NCBI GenBank assembly: GCA_963765955.1
Contig: CAVXYA010000009.1
Coordinates: 124,001-188,000, forward strand
Direction of reading: 5' to 3'
Length of the DNA stretch: 64,000 nucleotides
Origin: JAXDMK01 sp963765955
GTDB taxonomy: Bacteria > Actinomycetota > Acidimicrobiia > Acidimicrobiales > AC-14
Shown: one piece after another, positions 1 through 7,706 of the stretch
Layout of the letters: every line of letters begins with the position of its first letter
How positions within the stretch are numbered: position 1 is the stretch's first letter
Translations under genes and position numbers: made by a program
The notes under the pieces: generated by a model
What the model was told of the DNA's origin: nothing
Seen by the model: the letters and a program-made list of their open reading frames with translations, nothing else
Databases searched by the model: none

Positions 1-333
1 CACATCGGCGAGACGGGCATCCGGCTCTCCGGCGGGCAGGCCCAGCGGGTGGCGATCGCCCGCGCCGTCTACCGCAAGCCGTCGATCCTGATCCTCGACG
101 AGGCGACCTCGTCGCTGGACGCCGAGTCCGAGCAGGCCGTCCGCCACGGTATCGATGAGCTCCTCCACGGCCGCACCGCCTTTGTGATCGCCCACCGCCT
201 GAGCACCGTGCGGGAGGCCGACCGCATCGTCGTCCTCGACCACGGCCGGGTCGTCGAGCAGGGCACCCACGACGACCTGCTGGCCCGCCGCAGCCTCTAC
301 TGGCACCTCGCCGGCCAGCAGGTTGACGGCTGA
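1..333 (+). CDS. ABC exporter ATP-binding domain, C-terminal fragment
   Basis: Only the last 110 residues are in the window; the frame is open at base 1. The fragment holds the second half of an ABC ATPase: the signature LSGGQ, a Walker B of the form ILILDEATSSLD, and the H-loop in VIAHRLST. The wording of these motifs (DEATSSLD, IAHRLST) is that of exporter-type half transporters in which the ATPase is fused behind a six-helix membrane domain, so it is probably the tail of an MsbA/CydC-like exporter. That fusion is inference because the membrane part lies outside. No partner gene follows on this strand. Confidence 0.9.
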   Translation, partial: HIGETGIRLSGGQAQRVAIARAVYRKPSILILDEATSSLDAESEQAVRHGIDELLHGRTAFVIAHRLSTVREADRIVVLDHGRVVEQGTHDDLLARRSLYWHLAGQQVDG

Positions 334-371
334 GGGCCGGGGCCCGTCTGTCGCTGAGCAGGACGTTTGCG

Positions 372-414
372 GTGCGCCCCCGGGGACCCGAACCCTGAAC
401 CGGCAGATTAAGAG
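372..414 (-). repeat. Degenerate copy of the tRNA-Lys 3' half (att-like direct repeat)
   Basis: These 43 bases match 1619-1661, the 3' half of the intact tRNA-Lys gene plus one flanking base, at 39 of 43 positions with no gap and in the same orientation. The match runs from just past the acceptor end through the T-arm to the anticodon loop and then stops. A partial copy of a tRNA 3' end in direct repeat is what site-specific integration at a tRNA leaves behind. The alternative is the remnant of a decayed tandem tRNA gene. Confidence 0.75.
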
Positions 415-429
415 TTGTTCCTGATTGTC

Positions 430-939
430 TTACGGCCAAGCCCTGCCGAGCGCCTTGGCCACGGTGCTCAGCTTTACGATGAGTCGCCGCGGGTTGCCCG
501 GCACCGCCGCGAAGTCGTGGGCCTCGTAGAACGCCGCAGCAGCGTCATCGACAGCGTCGACCACGACAATCTTGCCGCCGGCGACGAGAGCAGCGTCGAC
601 GACGGTCGACAGCGCCCGGATCAGCAGCTCTTGGCCCAGGCCCTGTCCTTGGAGCCTCGTGTCCAGAGCGAGCTTGGCCAGAAGAATCGCCGGTACCTGG
701 CGGGGCGCCCGTTGTCCCATACGCCGTGGCGCTTGCTCCCGCTCGATGAGATGAGGAGCCAACGCGAAGTACCCCAGCACCTCCCTGTGGCCCTCCTCGA
801 TCAGGACGTAGCTCCGGGTGCCCTGCCCAACGGCATGCCGAGCGTGGTTGTGAAGCCAGTCGGTCAGGTTGCTGTTTCCGCAGTCGAAGGATGCGACGTC
901 GTGTTCGTCGGTGAGCGGCTCGACGACGAGGCCGGCCAT
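430..939 (-). CDS. GNAT-family acetyltransferase toxin (TacT-like)
   Basis: A 169-residue single-domain GNAT protein. The start has the FDCGN...LTDWL pattern typical of GNAT toxins paired with DUF1778 antitoxins; the acetyl-CoA pyrophosphate loop is visible as RLQGQGLG at about residues 95-102, and a Tyr near 138 in FYEAHDF sits where TacT-type enzymes place the catalytic tyrosine. Characterised relatives acetylate the amino group of charged aminoacyl-tRNAs and stop translation. Its ATG overlaps the TGA of the upstream antitoxin by one base (TGATG), so the pair is translationally coupled. The tRNA target here is unknown. Confidence 0.88.
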   Translation of the reverse strand: MAGLVVEPLTDEHDVASFDCGNSNLTDWLHNHARHAVGQGTRSYVLIEEGHREVLGYFALAPHLIEREQAPRRMGQRAPRQVPAILLAKLALDTRLQGQGLGQELLIRALSTVVDAALVAGGKIVVVDAVDDAAAAFYEAHDFAAVPGNPRRLIVKLSTVAKALGRAWP

Positions 940-1211
940 CAGCCGATGCGGCGAACCTGGCTTACGCGTTTGCCCGCTTGTACGAGCCGAGGCGCCCGAC
1001 CGGGCTCGTCGAGCGCAGCCACCAACCGGTCGAAGTACTCGGCGGGTACCACGGTCACAGTGGGTTCCGCGAGGATCTGGTCAGCGCGCTCGACCGCCGC
1101 CTCCACGATGAACGAGGACAGTGACCGGCCCTCGAATCGCGCGGCGCGCTCGATCCGCGCCCGCTCGTCTGCTGACAGTCGGGCCTCTACCCGTTCGGAC
1201 CTTGTCGACAT
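939..1211 (-). CDS. DUF1778 ribbon-helix-helix antitoxin
   Basis: 90 residues. The frame stays open upstream, but I choose the ATG at 1211 because AGGAG lies 5 bases before it and the family begins with this segment. Residues 1-45 (SERVEARLSADERARIERAA...) form the ribbon-helix-helix DNA-binding part. The C-terminal tail with EYFDRLVAALDEP is the strand/helix that in the family inserts into the acetyltransferase active site. It is the first gene of the pair and would bind the inverted repeat just upstream to repress both genes, as known for this family. Confidence 0.88.
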   Translation of the reverse strand: MSTRSERVEARLSADERARIERAARFEGRSLSSFIVEAAVERADQILAEPTVTVVPAEYFDRLVAALDEPGRAPRLVQAGKRVSQVRRIG

Positions 1212-1227
1212 CGTGGCTCCTCGTGAT

Positions 1228-1259
1228 CCGTACAAACACCGTACCGGAACATTGTACGG
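1228..1259. promoter_or_regulatory. Inverted-repeat operator and promoter of the GNAT toxin-antitoxin pair
   Basis: CCGTACAA at 1228-1235 and TTGTACGG at 1252-1259 are perfect inverted repeats separated by 16 bases, with a further CCGTAC at 1239-1244 between them. On the minus strand, bases 1256-1251 read TACAAT, a good -10 box, about 40 bases before the antitoxin ATG. An operator overlapping the -10 fits autorepression by the ribbon-helix-helix antitoxin. The -35 is weak. Confidence 0.6.
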
Positions 1260-1619
1260 CATCGTGCGCGGCGACCCGGAGCGACGACGGCGTCGACGGC
1301 GTTGGCGGCCGGGGCTGCCCCGCTCGCTCCGTGAGAGCTGTGGACCGAAGTGCTGGCCCCACGATGCCGGAGGGTTTACCGGCCACATCGCCGACGCCGT
1401 GACCATCAATCAAGGTCCCGGCTGTTCACTTCGGCGAGCTGCCGATAGATCGTCCCCGTGAGCATCACCGGATGATTGCACCCGGAGTCCCTGCGCTCGC
1501 CGCAAGACTGGTTGCGTGCCGGCAGCGTCGGCTCCGGAGATTGGCCTTCATGACTCGGCGTTCGGGAAAGGGTCAAGACAGGCTGAAGACCACCCGCTGG
1601 ACCTTGCGACTTTGTGGAG
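1260..1619. other. Stretch without a recognisable gene inside the tRNA-Lys islet
   Basis: This stretch between the antitoxin promoter and the 3' end of tRNA-Lys has short open frames on both strands, but none has a family motif or a convincing ribosome-binding site. I see no integrase remnant here, unlike in the tRNA-Pro islet. Confidence 0.5.
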
Positions 1620-1692
1620 TGCGCCCCCAGGGACTCGAACCCTGAACCCGCGGATTAAGAGTCCGCTGCTCTGCCAATTGAGCTAGAGGCGC
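1620..1692 (-). tRNA. tRNA-Lys (CTT anticodon)
   Basis: Reads on the minus strand as a full cloverleaf: acceptor GCGCCTC pairs with GGGGCGC (one U-G pair), discriminator A, T-loop GGTTCGAGTCC, anticodon stem GCGGA/TCCGC with loop CTCTTAA, giving anticodon CTT for AAG codons. CCA is not encoded. Its 3' half is duplicated at 372-414, and the GNAT toxin-antitoxin pair lies between the two copies. Confidence 0.95.
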
Positions 1693-1701
1693 TTGTGTGA
1701 G

Positions 1702-1776
1702 GGTGACCGAGGGGACTTGAACCCCCGACCTCCAGGGCCACAACCTGGCGCTCTAACCACCTGAGCTACGGCCACC
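1702..1776 (-). tRNA. tRNA-His (GTG anticodon)
   Basis: On the minus strand the acceptor GTGGCCG pairs with CGGTCAC. The extra G before it (1776) can pair with discriminator C, the G-1:C73 hallmark of tRNA-His. The anticodon stem CCAGG/CCTGG holds loop TTGTGGC with anticodon GTG. It lies 9 bases upstream of tRNA-Lys on the same strand, so the two are probably co-transcribed. Confidence 0.95.
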
Positions 1777-1894
1777 ATGCGTTCCTACCAGCATCGCACA
1801 TGGGCGGCGTGTCGCCCCGCTGCCTTCGGTGGCCGTCCGCCGCAGCCCGCAATCGCGGGTCCTCCGCGTTCGCCCGCTGTACCGTGAGGGCTGG

Positions 1895-1967
1895 CCCCTG
1901 TAGCTCAGCTGGATAGAGCGGCTGCCTTCTAAGCAGCGGGTCGCAGGTTCGAGTCCTGCCGGGGGCA
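1895..1967 (+). tRNA. tRNA-Arg (TCT anticodon)
   Basis: Acceptor GCCCCTG pairs with CGGGGGC, discriminator A; T-loop GGTTCGAGTCC; anticodon stem GCTGC/GCAGC with loop CTTCTAA, anticodon TCT (AGA codon). It faces away from the His/Lys pair. A DUF433/PIN toxin-antitoxin pair lies about 1.2 kb downstream. I looked for a partial copy of this tRNA beyond that pair and found none. Confidence 0.95.
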
Positions 1968-2151
1968 CAGCCAAAAGTGCAGGTCAAGGGCACTTTCTCG
2001 TCGGGCGGCGTTGACCGCTTGGAACCCTCGATTCGCCTCCATGGCGCGCGGCACCGCGCCATAAACGCTGTGCCATTAACGCGCCATCGTGGGGGATGCA
2101 TGTCGAAATCCACGGCTCGCCGAGCTTGACACCGCCTCAGTGGGTCATTGC

Positions 2152-2742
2152 TCACCTCAACCCCAGGGCAACCCCGACGCTCAGGTGGATGGCGGATAAT
2201 CGCGCATCCGCCGGGCGCGCGCGACACTTCGGTAGCCCTACGGACAGCGATGAGGGCTCGTCCTCGTAGACGCGGGTCGCGGGTTCCGTCGGGGGCCGGA
2301 TGCGCCGGTTGGCGTCGAGCGCTTCCGCCGCCCGCCTCCGGGACAGGGGAACCCAGACGGTGAGGAGGCCGAACAACAGCGGGAAAAGCACGGTGAACGC
2401 CATCCACCCCCACTCCCGCCGAAACCCGTGGATGACCGCAGGCGCCGTGATCCATGCAACAAAAAGGGCGTCGCCCACCCGTCGGAGCGGCGTTCGAGGC
2501 GGGTAGGCCAGGAGCGCCGCGGCCATCTCCATGGCGGGCTCGGCCAGCCATGGATCGTCCACGGCGGTGCCAGCCTCGACTGCCCGACCGATGTCGCGCC
2601 GCTCGGCGGCGGACAACGTCCGGGCGGTCTCCGCCCACACCCGACGGACGGCGCGAAGGCTCGCGTGACGTCTCCGGTCGACGATCTGGTCGATGGCGAC
2701 CACGGCTAGGCCGAGCACCTGCAACAAGCGGATAAGATTCAC
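2152..2742 (-). CDS. Hypothetical membrane protein
   Basis: 196 residues, family not recognised. The N-terminus (RLLQVLGLAVVAIDQIV, about residues 5-21) is hydrophobic. Around residues 90-130 there are two more hydrophobic stretches (ALFVAWITAPAVIHGF and WMAFTVLFPLLFGLLTVW) followed by an Arg-rich segment, so three membrane passes are likely. The rest is charged and Ala/Arg-rich with no motif. It is transcribed alone, towards tRNA-Arg, between two toxin-antitoxin modules. Codon use is ordinary for the window, so I take it to be a real gene, with moderate certainty. Confidence 0.55.
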   Translation of the reverse strand: MNLIRLLQVLGLAVVAIDQIVDRRRHASLRAVRRVWAETARTLSAAERRDIGRAVEAGTAVDDPWLAEPAMEMAAALLAYPPRTPLRRVGDALFVAWITAPAVIHGFRREWGWMAFTVLFPLLFGLLTVWVPLSRRRAAEALDANRRIRPPTEPATRVYEDEPSSLSVGLPKCRARPADARLSAIHLSVGVALGLR

Positions 2743-3173
2743 GGCGCGCCAACTCCGCCGTGTGCCATACGAGCATCGTCGGCGCCTGTCACTGCTGACT
2801 TGAGTCCGGCGGGGCCCATCGACGCGACGTCCTCCCGCACCATTCCGTGACGCTCGCCGCCGTGCGGGAGCCAGTGACTCATTTGCCCAGCTGCCGTCTT
2901 CGGTCTTGACGATCGCCGACCGTGGCTCGCGAGCCGACTGTGTGATTTGGACTATCTGTCGGCACGGCGTTCCTCATGTTCGCCCCGGCCGTCGAGCTGA
3001 GGTCGCGGCGCCTCGACCGCGCCCAAATGCCCACACCGATAGCCCAGAGGGCTCCGAAGATCCCCATGACGCTGCGCTTGCCCTTCGGCCAACGCGGCGA
3101 GCCGATCAGCGTTGCCGTCGGGAACCCGCACCCGCACGGTCACGACTGGTTGAATGGTTGCCAGGAGGTCACA
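2743..3173. other. Stretch without a supported gene
   Basis: The frame of the following antitoxin is open back to 2976, but the residues encoded before about 3170 look nothing like the family and carry no ribosome-binding site. Nothing else recognisable is present. Confidence 0.5.
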
Positions 3174-3896
3174 CTGACGACGATTGACCGAAGCCGGTTC
3201 GACGTGCCGCTGTACACGGTGGCCGAGGCAGCGCGCATCATCGACGTTCCGCGCTCGACGCTGGCCACCTGGGCGAAGGGGTACGTGCGGCGTAGCCAGG
3301 ACCGCGCCGACGTCGTCGGTGATGCCGTCATCACCAGTCTCGTTCCGGCCAATGCGGCACAGCCATCTATTCCCTTTGTCGGTCTGGCCGAGGCCCTCGT
3401 TCTCGCCGCAGTCCGCCGCAGTGGGGTGCCCCTCCAGCGCATCCGGCCAGCGCTCGACCAGCTCCAGCGAGGGATCGGCGTCGACCACGCGCTTGCGTCC
3501 CGCAAGCTCTACACCGACGGGGCCGAACTGCTCTTCGACTACGGCGACGCCAGGCGGGACACTGCCGAGGGGCACGCGGCGCTAAACCTTGTGGTCATAC
3601 GCAGCGGCCAACGGGTGTTCGCCGCTGTCATCGAGGACTACCTACGGCGGATCGAGTATGCCGACGACGGCTATGCCTCGCTGATCCACGTGCCCGTCTA
3701 CGAGCGTGCCGAGGTCGTGGCTGATCCCACCCGGTCGTTCGGCGCGCCGGTCTTCGAGCGGGGCGGCGCACGCGTCGATGACGTCCTCCATCGGTTCTGG
3801 GCCGGTGAGTCGCTCGACGAGCTCTCAGCCGAGTTCGGCGTCCCGGTCGACCAGCTCGAGGACGTGCTGCGTGTCGCATCCCGACGCGCTGCCTGA
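3174..3896 (+). CDS. DUF433 / MerR-like HTH antitoxin
   Basis: About 240 residues. The N-terminus (LYTVAEAARIIDVPRSTLATWAKGY) is a MerR-like helix-turn-helix. The C-terminus, from GAPVFERGGARVDDVLHRFW to the end, is a DUF433 domain, a fold found in antitoxins of PIN-like toxins. The start is uncertain: AGGAGG at 3163-3168 sits 5 bases before a CTG at 3174, which I prefer; an in-frame TTG at 3150 and ATG at 3066 are alternatives. The toxin GTG lies inside its last 26 bases. It should bind the toxin and repress the operon. Confidence 0.82.
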   Translation: MTTIDRSRFDVPLYTVAEAARIIDVPRSTLATWAKGYVRRSQDRADVVGDAVITSLVPANAAQPSIPFVGLAEALVLAAVRRSGVPLQRIRPALDQLQRGIGVDHALASRKLYTDGAELLFDYGDARRDTAEGHAALNLVVIRSGQRVFAAVIEDYLRRIEYADDGYASLIHVPVYERAEVVADPTRSFGAPVFERGGARVDDVLHRFWAGESLDELSAEFGVPVDQLEDVLRVASRRAA

Positions 3897-4287
3897 TCTC
3901 TTCCTCGATCGCAGCCTTGGCCGGATCAAGGTGCCGGCTCTTCTGCGGGCGGCCGGCCTCCGGCTGACCACGCTGGCCGAGCACTACGGCACCCCAGCCG
4001 ACGAGGCGGTCACCGACGAGGAGTGGCTGGGCCTGGCTGGCGCCCGCGGCTGGGTCGTGTTCATGAAGGACACCCGAGTCCGCTACAACCCGGCTGAGCG
4101 GGAGGCCGTCAAGGCCAGCCGGGTCCGATGCTTCTGCCTCTCGAACCAGAACCTGAGTGCCGCGGACATGGCCAATCGGTTCGTCCACAACCTCGACGCG
4201 ATCGTCGCCGCCTGCGCCGCCGCCGGCCCAATGATCTTCGCGGTCCACCGCAACCGGATCGAGCGCCTGCTCATCGGCGACGAGTAA
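3871..4287 (+). CDS. PIN-like domain toxin partnered with the DUF433 antitoxin
   Basis: 138 residues from a GTG start that overlaps the antitoxin end by 26 bases. FLDRSLGR near residues 11-18 supplies the first acidic residue expected of a PIN-like nuclease; GWVVFMKDTRVRY with Asp near residue 70 is the second acidic strand; the C-terminal helices end in HRNRIERL. This pattern (FLDR...VxKD...RY.PAER) belongs to the small PIN-like proteins that follow DUF433 antitoxins. Members of the PIN superfamily are metal-dependent RNases, often cutting tRNA or rRNA. The target here is not visible. Confidence 0.8.
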   Translation: MSHPDALPDLFLDRSLGRIKVPALLRAAGLRLTTLAEHYGTPADEAVTDEEWLGLAGARGWVVFMKDTRVRYNPAEREAVKASRVRCFCLSNQNLSAADMANRFVHNLDAIVAACAAAGPMIFAVHRNRIERLLIGDE

Positions 4288-4329
4288 GAACCCGCACCGC
4301 AGCTACCCGGCACCCGCAGCCACGGCTCC

Positions 4330-4703
4330 CGGGTACCCTTGAACATCCCTGCCGGTCGAAGATCCGGGTGACGACGCAGCCGTCTGTTCTCGGCCGGCGC
4401 GTGGCGGCCGGCTCGCCGCCGCCCCAGTCGACGGCGCAGGTATGGGTCTCGTTGCTGCCGAGGTCAATGGAGCTCACCGCCACGTCGACCGGGTCGCCGG
4501 CGCGGTACCTCTCAAGCCTGCGGGCCGGAGACCGTCATCTCGGGGGCCACGTTGGTCACGTCGACTGTTGCGCTGTGGGAGATGGGGGGCGGATCTCCGT
4601 GGCCGTCGCCGGCGGTGACGGTGCCGTCGTCTGATGATCGTGGCCGACGCCAGGGCGGCGTCGCCGGCCGCAAGGTTTGGTCAGCCGGTGCCGGCGTCCT
4701 CAC
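4330..4703 (-). pseudogene. Fragment of a PKD-domain repeat protein, frame broken
   Basis: Two minus-strand pieces look like one degraded PKD/Ig-like repeat: 4703-4512 ends in SATVDVTNVAPEMTVSGP, the usual link between PKD domains, and after a frame change near 4490-4512 the next piece reads AVSSIDLGSNETHTCAVDWG, the core PKD strand. No start or complete domain remains. It lies directly downstream of the CHRD protein on the same strand, so it may be a lost C-terminal neighbour or the remains of a longer surface protein. Stretches outside these motifs show nothing recognisable. Confidence 0.5.
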
Positions 4704-4766
4704 CCCATGTAGTCGCCAACTACAAGGCGCCGGAACCGTCGCCGGGTGCTGGCCGGGCCGGCAGCC

Positions 4767-5891
4767 TCAGATGCAGGACGACTGCTTGCCCGCGACGTCG
4801 GTGAGCACGACCGCGACCTGGGCGGCCTGGGCCTGGTTCACTTTCGTTGCGCTGAACGCAACCGGCGCGTTGGTGCCGGGAGTGAAGACGATCGGCGAGA
4901 CGGTGACGTTCACCGCAGTAGTTACGGTGATCGAGGACAGGCCTCCGCCGGCGTCCAGCACCGTGAAGTCGATGCGCTTCGGATTCCCGGCGACGATTGT
5001 GTAACTGCAGGTGGGCGTGACCGTGTCGACGATCTGTCCCCGGATCTCGCCGCCCGGGAATGTGCCGGAGTGGACGTTGAAGTAGAACTGCCCCGCCTTG
5101 AGCTGTGCCACTTGGGCGGCCGTGATGGGGAAGACCTGGGTCGGGATGCTCCCGGTCGTCGCGGCCGGGACGCCGGCGAACCCGAACAGGATGCCTGCAT
5201 TCACCCCCGGGCCGGCGGGCCCGTGGATGTGGGCCATCGTGGCGTTGGCGGTGAGACCCGACCAGCTCAGCCGGGCCGCGATGAGCGTCTCGGCCCCGTT
5301 GAGCTCGACCGACCCGGTGCCGGTGGCGGGCGAGCCGTTGGGCGGAACCTCCTGGGCGCCCGAGAGCGTGACCGTGTACAGCTTCGTCGGGGTGAGCTGG
5401 CCGCGGATCTCACCGCCGCCGAGGTTGACGCTGTGGATGTTCACGTAGAACTGCCCCGCCTTGAGCTGCGCGACCTGGGCCGCGGTGATGGCGAACGGCT
5501 GGGTCGGAATGCTCCCCGTTGGCGCCGCCGGCACGCCGGCGAACGGGAACAGGATGCCCGCGTTGGCCCCGGGGCCGGCGGGCCCGTGGATGTGGCCGGC
5601 GTTGGCGTTGCTACCCAGCCCGGTCCAGCTGGCGTCCACAGTGATCGTGGTCTCGGCCGCGTTCAGCACCACCGACGCCAACCCGGTGGCGGTCGACGCG
5701 TTCGCTGGCACCTCCTGGAGGCCCGACAGGGTGACCGTGAACGTCTGCGCGGTGGCCGCCGCGGGGCCGGCCGACAGGACCACGACGCCCGGGACGACAG
5801 CGCCCAACACACCGACGAAGGCGAGCACGCGCCTCGAGCGCTGCGCGCCGCGGCGAGCCTGCGGGCTCTTCGAGGAGATTCCGATACCCAT
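4767..5891 (-). CDS. Secreted protein with two CHRD domains
   Basis: 374 residues from the ATG at 5891, which has GGGAGG 8 bases upstream (a GTG at 5900 lies too close to it). An Arg-rich N-region and a hydrophobic stretch (VLAFVGVLGAVVPGVVVLSA) form a signal peptide, cleaved probably after AAA. Two CHRD domains follow, each with the hallmarks SG.QEVP, HIHGPAGPG.NAGI and GGEIRGQ; they share long identical stretches, so the gene grew by internal duplication. The last 85 residues have two cysteines and no family I recognise. CHRD domains occur in chordin and in many bacterial exported proteins of unknown function. Confidence 0.88.
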   Translation of the reverse strand: MGIGISSKSPQARRGAQRSRRVLAFVGVLGAVVPGVVVLSAGPAAATAQTFTVTLSGLQEVPANASTATGLASVVLNAAETTITVDASWTGLGSNANAGHIHGPAGPGANAGILFPFAGVPAAPTGSIPTQPFAITAAQVAQLKAGQFYVNIHSVNLGGGEIRGQLTPTKLYTVTLSGAQEVPPNGSPATGTGSVELNGAETLIAARLSWSGLTANATMAHIHGPAGPGVNAGILFGFAGVPAATTGSIPTQVFPITAAQVAQLKAGQFYFNVHSGTFPGGEIRGQIVDTVTPTCSYTIVAGNPKRIDFTVLDAGGGLSSITVTTAVNVTVSPIVFTPGTNAPVAFSATKVNQAQAAQVAVVLTDVAGKQSSCI

Positions 5892-6041
5892 CGCTGCCAC
5901 CTCCCGGCCGGTGCCGGCCGTCTCGGCCTAGATGGTACAGCGGCGTCGCGAATCGAGACGCCTCAACTGCAGCAACGAAACCACTGGGGCGTCTGCGCGT
6001 GCGTCGAAAACGATGGACGCCGCGAAGACGTCCCTTGACCT

Positions 6042-7277
6042 TCACGACGGGGTCATGCCCGGCAGCGAATGCCGGCGTTCCTCGAGGAAACGGCGCTCGG
6101 CGGTGTTGGTGACGAGGGCCAACGCCGCGTCGTAGGCCTCGGCGGCCTCGTCGACCCGGCCCAACCGGCGGAGGAGGTCGGCCCGGGCGGCGTGGAACAG
6201 GTGGTACCCGTCGAGGTCCAGCTGGTCGACCTCATCCAAGGCGGCCGCCGGACCGTGGACCTCGCCCACGGCGACGGCCCGGTTGAGCGCTACCACGGGC
6301 GTCGGCGAGACGGCCAGCAACTGGTCGTACAACGCCAGGATCTGGCCCCAGTCGGTGTCGGCCGCAGCCGCTGCATCGCTGTGCACGGCGTTGACCGCGG
6401 CCTGGAGCTGGAACGGCCCAGGCTGGTTACGGCGGATGCACTTCGTCACAAGCGCCTGGCCCTCTGCGATCAAAGCCCGGTCCCAGCGCGACCGGTCCTG
6501 GTCCGCGAGCAACACCAGAGAACCGTTGGCTGCGGTGCGGGCCGCCCGGCGGGACTCCACCAGCAGCAGCAACGCCAGCAGGCCGAGGACCTCGGGCTCG
6601 TCGGGCATGAGGTCGGCCAGCACCCGGGCCAGGCGGATGGCCTCGGCGCACAGGTCGGCCCGCACCAGCTCGTCGCCTGTGGACGCGGTGTAGCCCTCGT
6701 TGAACACCAGGTACACGACGGCCAGCACCGGGCGCAGGCGGTCGGGCAGCTCGGCGTCGCCCGGCACCCGGTAGGGGATGCCAGCGGCCCGGATCTTGCG
6801 CTTGGCCCGCACCAGGCGCTGGGCCATGGTGGTCTCCGGCACCAGGAAGGCGCGGGCGATCTCGCCCGTCTCCAGTCCGCCGAGGAGGCGGAGGGTCAAG
6901 GCCACCTGGGCGCTGGGGGCGAGCGAGGGATGGCAGCAGGTGAAGATCAGCCGGAGACGGTCGTCGGGCACGGGTCCCACCTCCTCCCGGGGCTTGTCGA
7001 GCTCGTGGACGAGGGCGGCCTGGGCGTGGCGGTCGTCGCGGGACGACTCCCGCCGCAGGCGGTCGATGGCCCGGTTGCGGGCGGTGGTGACGATCCAGCC
7101 CCCCGGGTTCGGGGGGACTCCGGCCTCCGGCCACCGCTGCAGGGCGACGACGAAGGCTTCCTGGACCGCCTCTTCGGCGAGGTCGATGTCGCCGAAGAGG
7201 CGGACCAGGGTGGCCACGGCACGGCCGAACTCCTGCCGGAAGGTCTTCTCGACGTGCGAGACGTCGGTGGTCGGCAC
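6042..7277 (-). CDS. ECF42-type RNA polymerase sigma factor with C-terminal TPR-like extension (DUF6596)
   Basis: 411 residues from a GTG start 5 bases after the stop of the upstream YCII gene. Region 2 is visible as AEEAVQEAFVVALQRWP...GGWIVTTARNRAIDRLRR, region 4 as GLETGEIARAFLVPETTMAQRLVRAKRKI. The remaining 230 or so residues, starting with the family signature YLVFNEGYTAS, form the helical TPR-like extension of ECF42/DUF6596 sigma factors. The extension replaces an anti-sigma factor in this group and is needed for activity in studied members. ECF42 genes typically sit beside DGPF/YCII genes, as here. Confidence 0.92.
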   Translation of the reverse strand: MPTTDVSHVEKTFRQEFGRAVATLVRLFGDIDLAEEAVQEAFVVALQRWPEAGVPPNPGGWIVTTARNRAIDRLRRESSRDDRHAQAALVHELDKPREEVGPVPDDRLRLIFTCCHPSLAPSAQVALTLRLLGGLETGEIARAFLVPETTMAQRLVRAKRKIRAAGIPYRVPGDAELPDRLRPVLAVVYLVFNEGYTASTGDELVRADLCAEAIRLARVLADLMPDEPEVLGLLALLLLVESRRAARTAANGSLVLLADQDRSRWDRALIAEGQALVTKCIRRNQPGPFQLQAAVNAVHSDAAAAADTDWGQILALYDQLLAVSPTPVVALNRAVAVGEVHGPAAALDEVDQLDLDGYHLFHAARADLLRRLGRVDEAAEAYDAALALVTNTAERRFLEERRHSLPGMTPS

Positions 7278-7282
7278 GCGGC

Positions 7283-7630
7283 CTAGGCGTCCTGGAAGGG
7301 ACGCACCTCGACCGGCGATTGGCAGGCGGTGGCGCCGGCGGCGGCCAAGGCCAGGGCGGCGTCGAGGTCGGGGGCCTCGATGACCCAGAATCCGCCGAGC
7401 TGCTCCTTGGTCTCGGCGAACGGCCCGTCGGTGGTCAGGACCTCGCCGTCCTTGACCCGGACCACGGTGGCGGTGTCGGACGGGTGCAGCCCGCCGGCGA
7501 ACACCCACGCGCCCTTGGCCTTGAGCTCCTCGTTGAACACGTCGACGTCCTTGTACATCTGCGCCATCACCTCGTCGGACGGAAGGGGCTCGCCCTCGAC
7601 CATGTGCACGGAAAGCAGGTACTGCGTCAT
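7283..7630 (-). CDS. YCII/DGPF-domain protein, partner of the ECF42 sigma factor
   Basis: 115 residues. The ATG at 7630 has AAGGAG 7 bases before it. The fold is a YCII-related ferredoxin-like domain (QYLLSVHMVEGE at the start; DGPFAETKEQLGGFWVIEAPDLDAALALAA at the centre, containing the name-giving DGPF motif). Members are small dimeric proteins of unknown chemistry, nearly always linked to ECF sigma factors. It is the first gene of the pair, 5 bases from the sigma factor, and is likely to be the sigma factor's own target. Confidence 0.9.
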   Translation of the reverse strand: MTQYLLSVHMVEGEPLPSDEVMAQMYKDVDVFNEELKAKGAWVFAGGLHPSDTATVVRVKDGEVLTTDGPFAETKEQLGGFWVIEAPDLDAALALAAAGATACQSPVEVRPFQDA

Positions 7631-7677
7631 CGGAATCTCCTTTCGCACGGCCCGGCACCGTACCGGCCCTCACCCTG

Positions 7678-7706
7678 TCCACGAACGGCGATCACCGGGA
7701 TCGACA
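7678..7706 (-). promoter_or_regulatory. Candidate ECF42-dependent promoter
   Basis: On the minus strand TGTCGA (7706-7701) is followed, 17 bases on, by CGTGGA. A TGTCGA -35 with a CG-starting -10 is the motif I recall being reported for ECF42 sigma factors. It stands about 50 bases upstream of the YCII ATG, a sensible distance for a promoter. The -10 match is imperfect. Confidence 0.4.

Noticed and set aside
415..1461. A plus-strand open frame over the GNAT toxin-antitoxin pair
   Set aside because: It is antisense to both genes, and the minus-strand pair has family motifs, ribosome site and coupling.
2270..2300. A second copy of the tRNA-Arg 3' end that would bound the first DUF433/PIN pair
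   Set aside because: The match (gcgggtcgcgggttc) is short, gapped and lies inside an open frame; it looks like chance.
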